Counted from the first letter of the stretch, positions 1 through 9,325 are shown. The stretch is 34,469 nt of DNA from an uncultured Collinsella sp. (GCA_959026725.1 CAUFMG010000020.1:1-34469); one strand, 5' to 3'. The notes: generated by a model not told the origin, from the letters alone. A program made the numbers and translations.

Positions 1-269
1 AGCACTTAATGTGCTTTCCGTCTTGCGCAGGACTGTAGAGCAGCAAACTTAACCCGGCCCGGCCCCCGATGGCCCCAGACCGGCGGGATGGACCAGTTCA
101 GATGGGGCTTTGATGCATGGGTGGTCTGTTGTTGTGCAAATGGGTATCATACTGTGGTTACTGCATCGACTCTGCGATGCATTGTTGTACGTTCCCGGCG
201 GCCGGTTTGCCAGAAGCGCCCCGTCGGTTGTTTCAGACCCGTTTCGAAGAAAGGAAACAACACTCACCT
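1..269 (+). other. leader region upstream of rnj
   Basis: Non-coding stretch before the RNase J start. It opens with a short inverted repeat (AGCAC/GTGCT, 1-15) that may be the tail of an upstream terminator. A second hairpin has arms TGCATCG and CGATGCA (162-181). No convincing -35/-10 pair was found. A longer reading frame in phase with rnj starts at 117, but it lacks a ribosome binding site and its Cys-rich N-terminal extension does not look like protein, so I treat the region as untranslated. Confidence 0.4.
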
Positions 270-1940
270 ATGGCAGCTAAAAAATCATCTCCCTTGAAGA
301 TCATCCCGCTCGGCGGCCTTGATGGCATCGGCAAGAACATGACGGTCTTCGAGTGCGGCGACGACATGGTGCTCGTCGACGCTGGCCTTATGTTCCCCGA
401 CGATTCGCAGCCTGGTATCGATCTGGTACTCCCGGATTACACCTATGTTCTGGAGAACGAGGAAAAGCTCCGCGGCATCGTCGTCACTCACGGCCACGAG
501 GACCACACCGGTTCGCTACCGTATCTGCTGCAGGACCTCAACAACAAGGTGCCCATCTTCTCGAGCAAGCTGACGCTTGGCTTTATCGAGGGTAAGCTCT
601 CCGAGTTTCGTATTCGTGCACCCAAGTTCCGTGAGGTCAAGGGCGGTAGCCACGTCAATCTGGGTGGCATTTCGCTCGACTTCTTCTCGATGACGCACTC
701 AATCCCGGGCGCTCTGGGCGTGTTCATCCGCACCAACCAGGGCACCGTTATGCACACCGGCGACTTTAAGCTCGACCAGACGCCCATCGACGGTGTCACG
801 CCCGACTATGCCGCTATCAGCCGCTTTGCCAAGCAGGGCATCGACCTGCTGCTGTCCGACTCCACCAACGCCACGGTCCCCGGTTTTACCAAGTCCGAGG
901 CCGAGGTTGGCCCCAATCTGCTGCATGCCATCAAGAATGCTCCGGGCCGCGTGTTCGTCGCGTCGTTCTCGAGCCACATCCATCGTCTGCAGCAGATCTG
1001 CGACGCCGCCCGCAAGTGTGGCCGCAAGGTCGTCGTGACCGGTCGTTCCATGCTCACCAACACCCGCGTGGCGCGCGAGCTCGGTTACCTCAACATCGAT
1101 GACGCCGATATCATCGATGCCTTCGATATCGACAACCTGCCTGACGACAAGATCGTCGTCATGTGCACCGGTTCGCAGGGCGAGCCCCTGTCGGCCCTTT
1201 CGCGCATGGCCAACGGCGAACACAAGACGCTCTCCATCCACGAGGGCGATACCGTCATCCTCTCGGCAACGCCGGTCCCCGGTAACGAGAAGGCCGTCCA
1301 GCAGGTCGTCAACAGCCTGGCCAAGCTCGGTTGCGACGTGTGGGATAAGAACCGCGCTCTTGTCCACGTCTCGGGCCACGGTAGCCAGGAGGAGCTCAAG
1401 CTCCTGATGGCCATGGCCAAGCCCACGTACTTTATGCCGGTTCACGGTGAAGCCGTGCATCTGCGCGCCCATGCCCAGCTGGCTCGCAAGATGGGCATCA
1501 AGGACGATCATATCTTTATCCTCGATAACGGCGACACGCTCGAGATGCGCGGCGGTATCGTCAAACGCGGTACGCCCGTCGAGTCCGGCGTCGTCTACGT
1601 CGACGGCCTGCGTATCGGCGATACCGACCCCATCGTCCTGCGCGATCGTCAGAAGCTCGCCAACGACGGTATGGTTACCGCTGTTGCCATCGTCTCGCTT
1701 AAGCATAAGAAAATCGAGGCCATCGAGTTCTCGGGCCGCGGCGTCTCGTTTGCCATCGACGACCAGTTCTCCGAGGATGCCTCCGCGTCCATCATGAAGA
1801 CGATCGAGAAGGGCAAGTTCAGCTTTACGAGCAGCGGTTCCGATGCTATTCGTAAGGCCGTGCGTGATTCGCTTTCTAACTTTATCTGGAGCCGTACGCG
1901 CACCCGTCCGATGATCATCCCGGTCGTCATGGAGGTTTAG
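270..1940 (+). CDS. rnj: Ribonuclease J
   Basis: 556-residue RNase J, a cytoplasmic metallo-beta-lactamase/beta-CASP nuclease with 5'-3' exo- and endonuclease activity in mRNA decay and rRNA maturation. The zinc-binding motif HGHEDH lies at residues 74-79, preceded by the LVDAGLMFP segment. Later motifs include SDSTNA, the beta-CASP stretch around VVVTGRSM and MCTGSQGEP, and the C-terminal PVHGE motif. Length matches the family. The ATG at 270 is chosen because it follows AAGGAAA (251-257) and matches the usual family N-terminus (KIIPLGGLDGIGKN). The end of the gene contains the GGAGGT ribosome binding site of ftsK, so the two are probably co-transcribed. RNase Y is encoded about 10 kb downstream, so both major Gram-positive-type RNases lie in this window. 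Confidence 0.95.
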   Translation: MAAKKSSPLKIIPLGGLDGIGKNMTVFECGDDMVLVDAGLMFPDDSQPGIDLVLPDYTYVLENEEKLRGIVVTHGHEDHTGSLPYLLQDLNNKVPIFSSKLTLGFIEGKLSEFRIRAPKFREVKGGSHVNLGGISLDFFSMTHSIPGALGVFIRTNQGTVMHTGDFKLDQTPIDGVTPDYAAISRFAKQGIDLLLSDSTNATVPGFTKSEAEVGPNLLHAIKNAPGRVFVASFSSHIHRLQQICDAARKCGRKVVVTGRSMLTNTRVARELGYLNIDDADIIDAFDIDNLPDDKIVVMCTGSQGEPLSALSRMANGEHKTLSIHEGDTVILSATPVPGNEKAVQQVVNSLAKLGCDVWDKNRALVHVSGHGSQEELKLLMAMAKPTYFMPVHGEAVHLRAHAQLARKMGIKDDHIFILDNGDTLEMRGGIVKRGTPVESGVVYVDGLRIGDTDPIVLRDRQKLANDGMVTAVAIVSLKHKKIEAIEFSGRGVSFAIDDQFSEDASASIMKTIEKGKFSFTSSGSDAIRKAVRDSLSNFIWSRTRTRPMIIPVVMEV

Positions 1941-1941
1941 T

Positions 1942-4722
1942 TTGGCGCGCGGATCTGCACAAAACGCCAAAGGTAATAAGGCCAATAACCAACCGGCATC
2001 TGCTAAGGGTGCCGGTTCCCATCTGCGTGCCAATAAGGGCCACGAGGCGGACTTCGACGATTTTGAGCCCTTGGTGGAGCCCTCGGCCAACCGCGATATC
2101 GCCGGCGTGGTCATCGCCGTTTTGGCGATTGCGTCCTTCATTGCCGTGATTTCGCCGGCGACTGCACCCGTTACGGCTGCGGTTGCCGGTTTCTACCACC
2201 TGGGCTTTGGTCTGGGCGCCTACGTGCTGCCGATCGTCATTTTGCTGTTTGCCGCCACGCTCTTTTTAGGCGAGGACTCGCCGCTCAACATTCGCTCGGT
2301 CGCGGGCGGAGCCGTGGTCTTTATCGCCGTTGTCTCCATTCTTTCGCTGGTGGTGCCGGGTACGAGCGACTCGTGTGACCTTATGTTCACGCCGCAAAAT
2401 CTGTCCGCCTCGGGTGGCTACATCGGTGCGTTTATTGCGAGTGCGCTGCAGAATGCCCTGGGTAAGCCTATCGCGATGGTGGTCCTGTTGGGCCTTGTCG
2501 TCGTGGGCTTGGTCATCATCGGCTTTTCGGTTGGCGGCGTTTTGCGCTCTGCTCGCGACCGCGCGGCCGATTTTGCCGAGCGCCGTCGTGCCGATGTCAA
2601 CGGCAGCCCGTGGGGTGACGACGAAGCCCTGTCGGTGCCCGGCGTTGCCCGTCCGCACCTGAGCATTCTTCGTCAAAAGGGCTCTGATGCTGCCGTGACC
2701 ACGGTCATGGGTAACGATGTAGACCCGGTTTTGGACGATGACGACGAGGACGAGGATCCGTTTGTCGACGTATCCGATGCCGTGGAGGCCGAGCGCGCTA
2801 AGACGACGCTGATGCCGCGCCGTCATGTCAAGAAGGGCAAGGCCACACCCAAGTTGAATACAAGCGAGCCCGACCCGTCTTGGTCCGATAGCGAGATTGA
2901 GCTCACCGAGGGCGATGACGAGGACGACGAGGCTCCGATTGAGACCGCAAAGACAACTTTGCTGCCGCGTCGCCATGCAAAGCGCGACCAGGTAACCGGT
3001 CAGCTTTCGATGGAAGACGACCCCGATAAGATCGACGAGTCCGAGCCGCCGTTTGCCGTGAATCCTGTTTCGGCAGCACCTCAGATTCCCGACTTCTTGA
3101 AGCATTCCAAGGTTGCCGATGTGCCTGCCTCGAGTGCTGTCGAATCGGCTGCGGCTAGCGATGGGGGAGCGGATGGCGGCACCGCAGATAACGAGGGCGA
3201 AGAAGAGGACGGCCTCAAGCTTCCGCCGCTCGAAATCCTGCATGCCAACCCGCAGTCGGCATCCTCCGCGTCTTCTGACAAGGAACTTGAGCAGACTGCC
3301 GAGTCGCTTCAGTCCACGTTGCTTGAGTTTGGCCGCAGTGCCCGCGTGGTCGGCTGGATCGCCGGCCCCACGGTGACGACCTTTAAGCTGCAACCTGGCG
3401 AGGGCGAGCGCGTGAGCAAGATTTCGAGCCTCGAGGACGATATCGCGCTTTCGCTCGCTGCTCAGTCGGTGCGCATCTTTGCCCCAATCCCCGGCACCTC
3501 GCTCGTGGGCATCGAGATTCCCAATCGCAAGCGCCAAAACGTCAATTTGGGCGACGTGCTGCCCTATGTGAAGGGCGGCCCGCTCGAGCTGGCCATCGGC
3601 CGCGATGCCGAGGGCACGCCGGTTGTCGCCGACCTCGCCAAGATGCCCCACCTGCTTATTGCCGGTACGACCGGTTCTGGTAAGTCGGTGATGATCAATT
3701 CCATCATTACGACCCTGCTCATGCGCGCCCTTCCCGAGGATGTTCGCCTGATCATGGTCGACCCCAAGCGCGTCGAGCTTGCGGGCTATAACGGTCTGCC
3801 GCATCTTTACGTGCCTGTAGTGACCGAGCCCAAGCAGGCCGCGAGCGCTCTGCAATGGGCCGTGTCCGAGATGGAGCGTCGCCTGAAGGTCTTCGAGCGT
3901 CTTAACGTGCGTAAGATCTCGACCTACAACGAAAAGCAGGCTGCCGGCGAGTTTGAGCATTACGACAACCCGCCGCAAAAGATGCCCTACCTGGTCATCA
4001 TCATTGACGAGCTCTCGGACCTGATGATGGTCGCCGGTAAGGATGTCGAGGCCTCGATCGTGCGTATTGCACAGCTGGGCCGTGCCGCCGGTATTCATCT
4101 TATCGTGGCCACGCAGCGCCCCAGCTCCAACGTGGTGACGGGCCTCATCAAGGCCAATATCACCAACCGCATCGCCTTTAACGTCGCCACGGGCATCGAC
4201 TCGCGCGTCATCATCGACCAGATGGGTGCCGAAAAGCTCACCGGTTTGGGCGACATGCTGTTCTCCAAGGTCGACTGGGGCAAGCCCCGCCGTATCCAGG
4301 GTTGCTTTGTCTCGGATGACGAAATCAACGAGATTGTCGAGTTCGTCAAGTCGCAAAGCGAGCCCGACTACCACGAGGAGATTCTGTCGGCCGTGGCTCC
4401 TGCCTCGATGTCCATGGCGGGTGGTGGCGGTATAGTCCGCACCGGAGTCGCCGAGCCGCAAGACGATGACCCGCTCATCTGGGAAGCCGCCCATATTGTG
4501 GTGGAATCGCAGCTTGGCTCCACATCTGGCCTGCAACGTCGTCTGAAGGTTGGCTATGCGCGTGCCGGGCGTATTATGGACATGCTGGAAGAAAAGGGTG
4601 TCGTCGGTCCGCCCGACGGTTCAAAGCCGCGCGAGGTCCTGCTGGACGAGGAGGGTCTTGCCGCGCTGGAATCTGTCGACGCCGAGATGGCACGTGAAGA
4701 TCGTGAGTTTGGAGGATTCTGA
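1942..4722 (+). CDS. ftsK: DNA translocase FtsK/SpoIIIE family
   Basis: 926-residue septal DNA pump that moves chromosome ends through the closing division septum. The N-terminus has several membrane segments (about residues 50-205). A long acidic, disordered linker (about 230-440) follows, then the motor domain with Walker A GTTGSGKS at 575-582 and Walker B LVIIIDEL at 684-691. The C-terminal winged-helix gamma domain (about 845-905, ending near GVVGPPDGSKPREV) normally reads polar KOPS/SRS sequences. The start is TTG, one base after the rnj stop, with GGAGGT five bases upstream. The linker carries a duplicated module, AKTTLMPRRH and AKTTLLPRRH, 50 residues apart. The stop overlaps the next start (TGATG), indicating translational coupling. 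Confidence 0.95.
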   Translation: MARGSAQNAKGNKANNQPASAKGAGSHLRANKGHEADFDDFEPLVEPSANRDIAGVVIAVLAIASFIAVISPATAPVTAAVAGFYHLGFGLGAYVLPIVILLFAATLFLGEDSPLNIRSVAGGAVVFIAVVSILSLVVPGTSDSCDLMFTPQNLSASGGYIGAFIASALQNALGKPIAMVVLLGLVVVGLVIIGFSVGGVLRSARDRAADFAERRRADVNGSPWGDDEALSVPGVARPHLSILRQKGSDAAVTTVMGNDVDPVLDDDDEDEDPFVDVSDAVEAERAKTTLMPRRHVKKGKATPKLNTSEPDPSWSDSEIELTEGDDEDDEAPIETAKTTLLPRRHAKRDQVTGQLSMEDDPDKIDESEPPFAVNPVSAAPQIPDFLKHSKVADVPASSAVESAAASDGGADGGTADNEGEEEDGLKLPPLEILHANPQSASSASSDKELEQTAESLQSTLLEFGRSARVVGWIAGPTVTTFKLQPGEGERVSKISSLEDDIALSLAAQSVRIFAPIPGTSLVGIEIPNRKRQNVNLGDVLPYVKGGPLELAIGRDAEGTPVVADLAKMPHLLIAGTTGSGKSVMINSIITTLLMRALPEDVRLIMVDPKRVELAGYNGLPHLYVPVVTEPKQAASALQWAVSEMERRLKVFERLNVRKISTYNEKQAAGEFEHYDNPPQKMPYLVIIIDELSDLMMVAGKDVEASIVRIAQLGRAAGIHLIVATQRPSSNVVTGLIKANITNRIAFNVATGIDSRVIIDQMGAEKLTGLGDMLFSKVDWGKPRRIQGCFVSDDEINEIVEFVKSQSEPDYHEEILSAVAPASMSMAGGGGIVRTGVAEPQDDDPLIWEAAHIVVESQLGSTSGLQRRLKVGYARAGRIMDMLEEKGVVGPPDGSKPREVLLDEEGLAALESVDAEMAREDREFGGF

Positions 4723-6233
4723 TGGCTGCACGCTTTGGTGACATGCTGCTCGAGCAGCGTCGCCGAATGGGTCTTTCCATTCAGCAGGTCGCCAACACCA
4801 TCAAAATCAGGCCGCAGATCATCGAGTTTTTCGAAACCGGTAACTTTGCTTCGATGCCGCCGCGCGGCTATGCGCAGGGCATGATTTCGAGCTATGCTCG
4901 CTTTTTGGGCCTCAATCCGCGCGAGGTCGTCAATGCCTACTTTGACGACCTGATGGCATACGAACGCGAGACGTCGCAGCAGGGCGGTCGTTTTCAGGAC
5001 GCCGCCGGCTACGTTAATTCGCGTTCCTCGGTCGATAACGGGCGCTTTCTGATGGTTCAGGGCGGTCGTTCGACCCGCTATGGACAGCGTCCTCAGCAGG
5101 CCGGTTATATTACCGAGACGGGTTCGGGCGAGGAGATTCGCTCACAGCGTGACCGGTTCCGCAGTACGCCGATGCCCGAGGACCGTGCACTTCCCGCTGC
5201 TCGCGGCGTGGCGCGTGACCCTCGTGACGGCTACGGCGACGGCGGCTATTCCGATCGCGGTTACCGTGGTGTCTCCACCGGACGCTCTCGCGGTGGCTAT
5301 GCGGATGCCGATGCCACGCAGGTGACGCCGCGTCTTCGCTCTCAATCACAGCCGTATGGCCAGCGCTCTTCGGCTTCGCGTTCGGGCCAGCGTGGCTATC
5401 AAGGCCGAGGTGAGCTTGCGCCCCGCTCGGGTCAGCGCAGCCTTCAGGGCCAGGGCGGCTATCGCGGCCGTTCCGATAGCAATCGCGGTCGTATGCCTCA
5501 GGGAGGCGGCCGCAGCAGTTCCGGTCGTGGACGCGGCGGATCACGTACTCCTCAAAACAACGGGCTCGATCCGCGTATCGTCTACGCCGGCATCGGTGCC
5601 GTTGTGCTGCTGTTGATTGTGCTCATCGTGGTGCTTCTGCGTGGCTGCGCATCTTCGGCGCCCGAGAACACGCCCGAGACGCCCACTGCTACCAAGATGA
5701 CGACCAAGAAGTCTTCTAAGAAGACCGAAACGGTCGACGAGGACGATGACACCGATGAGGCGACGGATGAGTCGACTGATTCGGACGCTACCAAGACGAC
5801 GGCCAAGAAGGAAGAGAACGAGGTCACGAAGGTCAAAGTCTCCGTTGCCAAGGGAAAGACCGCGTGGATTGAGGTCAAGGTTGACGGCAAGTCGGTCTAT
5901 GGCGCCCAGGCGACTGGCCCCTTTGAGCAGGAGTACACGCCCGAGTCTTCGATCGAGATCACCACGTCCAAGCCTTCCGATGTCACCGTTACCAAGAACG
6001 GTGAAAAGGTTCGTTACGATACCAAGACCTCGGGCGTGGCGCGTGTGACGATCACCGTTCCCAAGAAGGAGACGTCTGATTCCGAGAATGGTGAAAGTTC
6101 TGATGGTACCGACACCACCGATGGTACCGATACCACCGACGGTACCGATGCCCAGTCCACGGATGGCGCCGATACCGCAACTGACGGTCAGACACCCACC
6201 GATTCTACCGACAATTCGTACGATAGCTACTAG
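4722..6233 (+). CDS. RodZ-like membrane-anchored helix-turn-helix protein
   Basis: 503 residues. Residues 3-75 form a Cro/C1-type helix-turn-helix of the RodZ kind (LLEQRRRMGLSIQQVANTIK, then the PRGYAQGMISSYARFLGL helix). Residues about 190-283 are a disordered, basic stretch rich in Arg, Gly, Ser and Gln. A single membrane segment follows (about 288-308), then an acidic Thr/Lys linker, a beta-rich domain resembling DUF4115 (about 370-445) and a Thr/Asp tail with three 6-residue repeats. In other bacteria RodZ tethers MreB to the membrane in cell-shape control; no mreB is present here, so that role is inferred from the architecture. It overlaps ftsK by one base. Confidence 0.8.
   Translation: MAARFGDMLLEQRRRMGLSIQQVANTIKIRPQIIEFFETGNFASMPPRGYAQGMISSYARFLGLNPREVVNAYFDDLMAYERETSQQGGRFQDAAGYVNSRSSVDNGRFLMVQGGRSTRYGQRPQQAGYITETGSGEEIRSQRDRFRSTPMPEDRALPAARGVARDPRDGYGDGGYSDRGYRGVSTGRSRGGYADADATQVTPRLRSQSQPYGQRSSASRSGQRGYQGRGELAPRSGQRSLQGQGGYRGRSDSNRGRMPQGGGRSSSGRGRGGSRTPQNNGLDPRIVYAGIGAVVLLLIVLIVVLLRGCASSAPENTPETPTATKMTTKKSSKKTETVDEDDDTDEATDESTDSDATKTTAKKEENEVTKVKVSVAKGKTAWIEVKVDGKSVYGAQATGPFEQEYTPESSIEITTSKPSDVTVTKNGEKVRYDTKTSGVARVTITVPKKETSDSENGESSDGTDTTDGTDTTDGTDAQSTDGADTATDGQTPTDSTDNSYDSY
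6102..6155 (+). repeat. three tandem 18-bp repeats in the RodZ-like gene
   Basis: Three consecutive 18-base units (6102, 6120, 6138) encode DGTDTT, DGTDTT and DGTDAQ. They are nearly identical at DNA level and include a KpnI-type GGTACC in each unit. Repeat number could vary between strains by slippage without shifting the frame. Confidence 0.8.
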
Positions 6234-6259
6234 GCCGCTCGTACGCGAAAGGAAACATC

Positions 6260-6757
6260 ATGGCTAAAGATTCCAGCTTCGACGTCGTGTCCGAGGTCAA
6301 CATGCAAGAGGTCGATAACGCCTTTCAGCAGACCACGCGCGAGATTTCCCAGCGCTATGACCTTAAGGATTCCGGCGCCACGATCGAGCTTTCGAAGGGC
6401 GACAAGCTCTTTACGATCAACGCCCCGGCCGACTTTGTCTCCAAGCAGATTGTCGACGTGCTGAGCTCCAAGCTCATCAAGCGCGGCATCGACCTCAAGG
6501 CCGTCTCGTGGGATGCTCCGCAGGCGGCATCGGGCGGCACCGTGCGCGTGCTCGGCCATATCGTCGAGGGTATCGACCAAGCGACCGCCAAGAAGATCAA
6601 CAAGGACATCAAGGACCAAAAGCTCAAGGTCAAGGTGACCATCGAGGCCGACAAACTGCGTGTTTCCTCTGCTTCGAAGGACGCGTTGCAGTCCGTGATC
6701 CAGTTCCTGCGCGACCAGGACTACGGCCAGCCGCTGCAGTTCACCAACTACCGCTAA
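6260..6757 (+). CDS. YajQ-family nucleotide-binding protein (DUF520)
   Basis: 165 residues, the usual size for the YajQ family. It opens with SSFDVVSEVNMQEVDNAFQQ and contains the family segments RYDLKDSGATIEL and the paired ferredoxin-like halves ending in LQFTNYR. Some proteobacterial members bind cyclic di-GMP and act as transcription co-regulators; in Gram-positive bacteria the role is not settled. A GAAAGGA ribosome binding site lies 5' of the ATG. It sits between the RodZ-like gene and rimO in a same-strand run with short gaps, so co-transcription is likely. Confidence 0.9.
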   Translation: MAKDSSFDVVSEVNMQEVDNAFQQTTREISQRYDLKDSGATIELSKGDKLFTINAPADFVSKQIVDVLSSKLIKRGIDLKAVSWDAPQAASGGTVRVLGHIVEGIDQATAKKINKDIKDQKLKVKVTIEADKLRVSSASKDALQSVIQFLRDQDYGQPLQFTNYR

Positions 6758-6784
6758 TATCAATCGAAAGGACCGCTCTCCAAC

Positions 6785-8134
6785 ATGGATACACCGTTGG
6801 GCTCCGTGCTCTACATCACCCTCGGGTGCGCTAAGAACGAGGTTGACACTGACCGCATGCGTTCTCTTTTGACCGCCGCGGGCTACGAGGAGGCATTCGA
6901 CCCGCAGGATGCCGATATTGCCATCGTCAATACTTGCTCGTTCCTCGCCTCCGCAACGTCCGAGAGCATCGAGACCACGCTCGAACTCGCCAACGAGGTT
7001 CAGGACGGCGTTCGTTCTTGCCCCATCGTCATGTGCGGCTGCGTACCGTCGCGCTATGGCGTTGACCTACCTGACGAGCTGCCCGAGGTCGCTGCCTTTG
7101 TGAAGGCCGACGAGGAGGACGGCATCGTGGCGGTCATCGATGGCGTGCTGGGTGTCGAGCGCGAGATTGCAGCCTATATCCCGCAGGTCAAACGTACCGT
7201 CGAGGGTGCTGTCGCCTACGTCAAGATTTCCGATGGCTGCAACCGCTTCTGCAGCTTCTGCATGATTCCCTACATCCGCGGCCGCTATCATTCGCGCAAT
7301 GCCGAGAGCATCATCTCCGAGGTGCGCGACCTGGTTGCCGGCGGTGTGCGCGAGATCGTGCTGATCGGCCAGGACACGGGCATCTGGGGTACCGACTTTG
7401 CCGACGAGGACGTTGCCGATGGCTCGCCGCGCAATCTGGCGCAGCTGCTGCGTGCCGTCGCCGAGGCCGTGCGCCCGCACAACGTCTGGGTCCGCGTGCT
7501 CTATCTGCAGCCCGAGGGCATGACTGACGAACTCATCGAGACGATTCGCGATACGCCCGAGGTGCTGCCCTATATCGATATCCCCGTGCAGCACTGCGAC
7601 GCGCGCATCCTCAAGGCTATGCGCCGTTCCGGTTCGCGCCAGGAGCTCGAGGACCTGTTCCGCGATCTGCGTGAGCGTATCCCCGGCATCGTGATCCGTT
7701 CCACGGCTATGGTCGGCTTCCCGACCGAGACCGACGACGAGTTCCGCGACCTTATCGACTTTATGGACACCGTCGGCTTTGACTACACGAGCGTCTTTGC
7801 CTACTCGCAGGAGGAGGGCAGCCTGGCCGCTAAGATGGAGGGTCAGGTCGATGAGGAGGTTAAGCTCGAGCGCGCCCAGGAGGCCATGGACCTGGCCGAG
7901 TCGCTCGGTTTTGCCGCCACCGCCGCACATGTGGGCGAGCGCGCCCAGGTAATCGTCGACGGTATCGAAGAGACCGAGGATGGCGCCGAGTTGATCGGCC
8001 ATGCCTGGTTCCAGGCGCCCGATTCCGATGGTGCGGTGCATCTGGACGCCAGCGAGGCGTCCGTGGGCGATATTCTGACCGTCGAGTTTACCGATAGCTT
8101 CTGCTATGAGCTTATCGGTCATGTTGTGGAGTAG
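6785..8134 (+). CDS. rimO: Ribosomal protein S12 methylthiotransferase RimO
   Basis: 449-residue radical-SAM methylthiotransferase that modifies an aspartate of ribosomal protein S12. The N-terminal UPF0004 domain has cluster-binding Cys15, Cys51 and Cys86. The radical-SAM motif CNRFCSFC places its cysteines at 152, 156 and 159, followed by IPYIRGRYHSR, which is typical of RimO rather than MiaB. A C-terminal TRAM domain spans about 382-449. The ribosome binding site is GAAAGGA, ending about 13 bases before the ATG. The paralogous tRNA enzyme miaB lies about 8 kb downstream, so the two can be told apart directly: that protein has the FGCQMNQHDSE N-terminus and MTGCNNFCTYC. Confidence 0.94.
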   Translation: MDTPLGSVLYITLGCAKNEVDTDRMRSLLTAAGYEEAFDPQDADIAIVNTCSFLASATSESIETTLELANEVQDGVRSCPIVMCGCVPSRYGVDLPDELPEVAAFVKADEEDGIVAVIDGVLGVEREIAAYIPQVKRTVEGAVAYVKISDGCNRFCSFCMIPYIRGRYHSRNAESIISEVRDLVAGGVREIVLIGQDTGIWGTDFADEDVADGSPRNLAQLLRAVAEAVRPHNVWVRVLYLQPEGMTDELIETIRDTPEVLPYIDIPVQHCDARILKAMRRSGSRQELEDLFRDLRERIPGIVIRSTAMVGFPTETDDEFRDLIDFMDTVGFDYTSVFAYSQEEGSLAAKMEGQVDEEVKLERAQEAMDLAESLGFAATAAHVGERAQVIVDGIEETEDGAELIGHAWFQAPDSDGAVHLDASEASVGDILTVEFTDSFCYELIGHVVE

Positions 8135-8143
8135 GAGAGCGTC

Positions 8144-8782
8144 GTGGCTAACGAGAGCAATAAGGAACTGACGAGTGTCTGGACGCCCGCCAACATCGTG
8201 ACGTGCGTTCGCATCGTCTTTATCCCGGTGTTCATGATCGTGTCGGCGCTTTCTCACACGAGTGTTGCCGGTACGGATTGGAGCACCTTCGACGGCCCGC
8301 TCGCCGCCGCTGCCTTCATTCTGTATGTAATCCTGTCGTGTACCGATAAGGTCGACGGTTATCTGGCGCGTTCGCGCAACGAGATCACCGACTTCGGTAA
8401 ATTCTTGGACCCCATCGCCGATAAGCTGCTCGTGTTCTCGGCCCTGCTGCTGTTCTTGGATTTTGGCGCGGTGACCGTGTGGTCGGTGTTCATTATCCTG
8501 TTTCGTGAGCTGCTGGTGAGCGCCCTTCGCATGGTCGCGAGTGCGGCCGGTGTGGTCGTTGCGGCCGATAAGCTCGGCAAGTACAAGACGGCAACCACGA
8601 TGGTCTCCATCTGCGGTTACCTGTGCGTTTTTGCTATGGCCGGCTTGCACCTTGGCCCGTTGGCGCTGACGCTCGGCATCTACTCGGTGTCGCGCTTCCT
8701 GTATGCCGTTGCCGTTGTCTTGACCGTTATCTCGGGCGCCCAGTACTTCTGGAACTGCCGCAAGATCGTCTTTTCGGTCTAG
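8144..8782 (+). CDS. pgsA: CDP-diacylglycerol--glycerol-3-phosphate 3-phosphatidyltransferase
   Basis: 212-residue integral membrane enzyme that makes phosphatidylglycerol phosphate, the first committed step to phosphatidylglycerol. The CDP-alcohol phosphatidyltransferase signature is complete: Asp68, Asp71-Gly72, Ala75-Arg76, Gly85, Asp89 and Asp93. Multiple hydrophobic helices surround it. It starts at GTG with GGAG a few bases upstream, right after the rimO stop. The rimO-pgsA-cinA-recA order is a common conserved cluster in Gram-positive bacteria. A second CDP-alcohol phosphatidyltransferase gene lies at 28986-29690 on the other strand. Confidence 0.93.
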   Translation: MANESNKELTSVWTPANIVTCVRIVFIPVFMIVSALSHTSVAGTDWSTFDGPLAAAAFILYVILSCTDKVDGYLARSRNEITDFGKFLDPIADKLLVFSALLLFLDFGAVTVWSVFIILFRELLVSALRMVASAAGVVVAADKLGKYKTATTMVSICGYLCVFAMAGLHLGPLALTLGIYSVSRFLYAVAVVLTVISGAQYFWNCRKIVFSV

Positions 8783-8788
8783 GTCCTG

Positions 8789-9325
8789 GTGGGTATGACG
8801 GACTCTTTTGAGCAGATTTCCGCACATAACGAGGAGCTGGCGCGCGATATTGTCGAGCACGCGAGCGCTCGGGGCGTGACGGTTTCGACGGCTGAGTCGC
8901 TGACGGCGGGTATGATCGCATCGACGATTGCCGATATCCCGGGCGCCTCGGCGGTGCTGCGTGGCGGTGCGGTGACCTATTGCGATGAGATTAAGCATCG
9001 CGTTCTTGGTGTTGAGCAGGAGACGCTCGACCGCTATACCGCGGTGTCGCATCAGACCGCGCGCGAGATGGCGGTGGGTTCGCTGGAGCTGTACCAGAGC
9101 GATATTGCAGTGAGCGCAACGGGTTATGCCGGCCCCGGCGGTGGCACTGAGGACGATCCGGCGGGCACTTTCTATATTGGCTGGTCGCATCGTTCCGCCG
9201 ATGGGGGCGTGCCGGTCGTGGACTCTGTGCGCTGCCACTATGAGGGTGACCGTTCGTGTGTTCGTGCCCATGCGGTCACGGAGGCATTGGGTCGCATTGC
9301 CCTTGTGCTCAACTCTATGGAATAG
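8789..9325 (+). CDS. CinA C-terminal domain protein (nicotinamide-nucleotide amidase type)
   Basis: 178 residues, corresponding only to the C-terminal CinA/PncC domain. Typical motifs are STAESLTAGMIASTIADIPG, GGAVTYCDEIKHRVLGV and ATGYAGPGGGTEDDPAGTFY. PncC-type enzymes hydrolyse nicotinamide mononucleotide to nicotinate mononucleotide in NAD salvage; activity here is inferred. The N-terminal molybdopterin-binding-like half of full-length CinA is absent, which is common for the stand-alone form. Start is uncertain between GTG 8789 and ATG 8795; AGG at 8781-8783 suits either. It lies immediately after pgsA and ahead of recA, and is followed by a hairpin that probably separates it from recA. 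Confidence 0.88.
   Translation: MGMTDSFEQISAHNEELARDIVEHASARGVTVSTAESLTAGMIASTIADIPGASAVLRGGAVTYCDEIKHRVLGVEQETLDRYTAVSHQTAREMAVGSLELYQSDIAVSATGYAGPGGGTEDDPAGTFYIGWSHRSADGGVPVVDSVRCHYEGDRSCVRAHAVTEALGRIALVLNSME

Noticed and set aside
699..2141. Long open frame antisense to rnj and the start of ftsK (480 codons)
   Set aside because: Arises from the G/C-rich third-position bias of the real genes; no ribosome binding site or family similarity.
2266..4536. Long antisense open frame across ftsK (756 codons)
   Set aside because: Composition is an Arg/His/Gly-rich shadow of the ftsK codons; ftsK is certain from its motifs.
7067..9271. Long antisense open frame across rimO-pgsA-cinA (734 codons)
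   Set aside because: Covers three confident genes and their junctions, with no recognisable domain.
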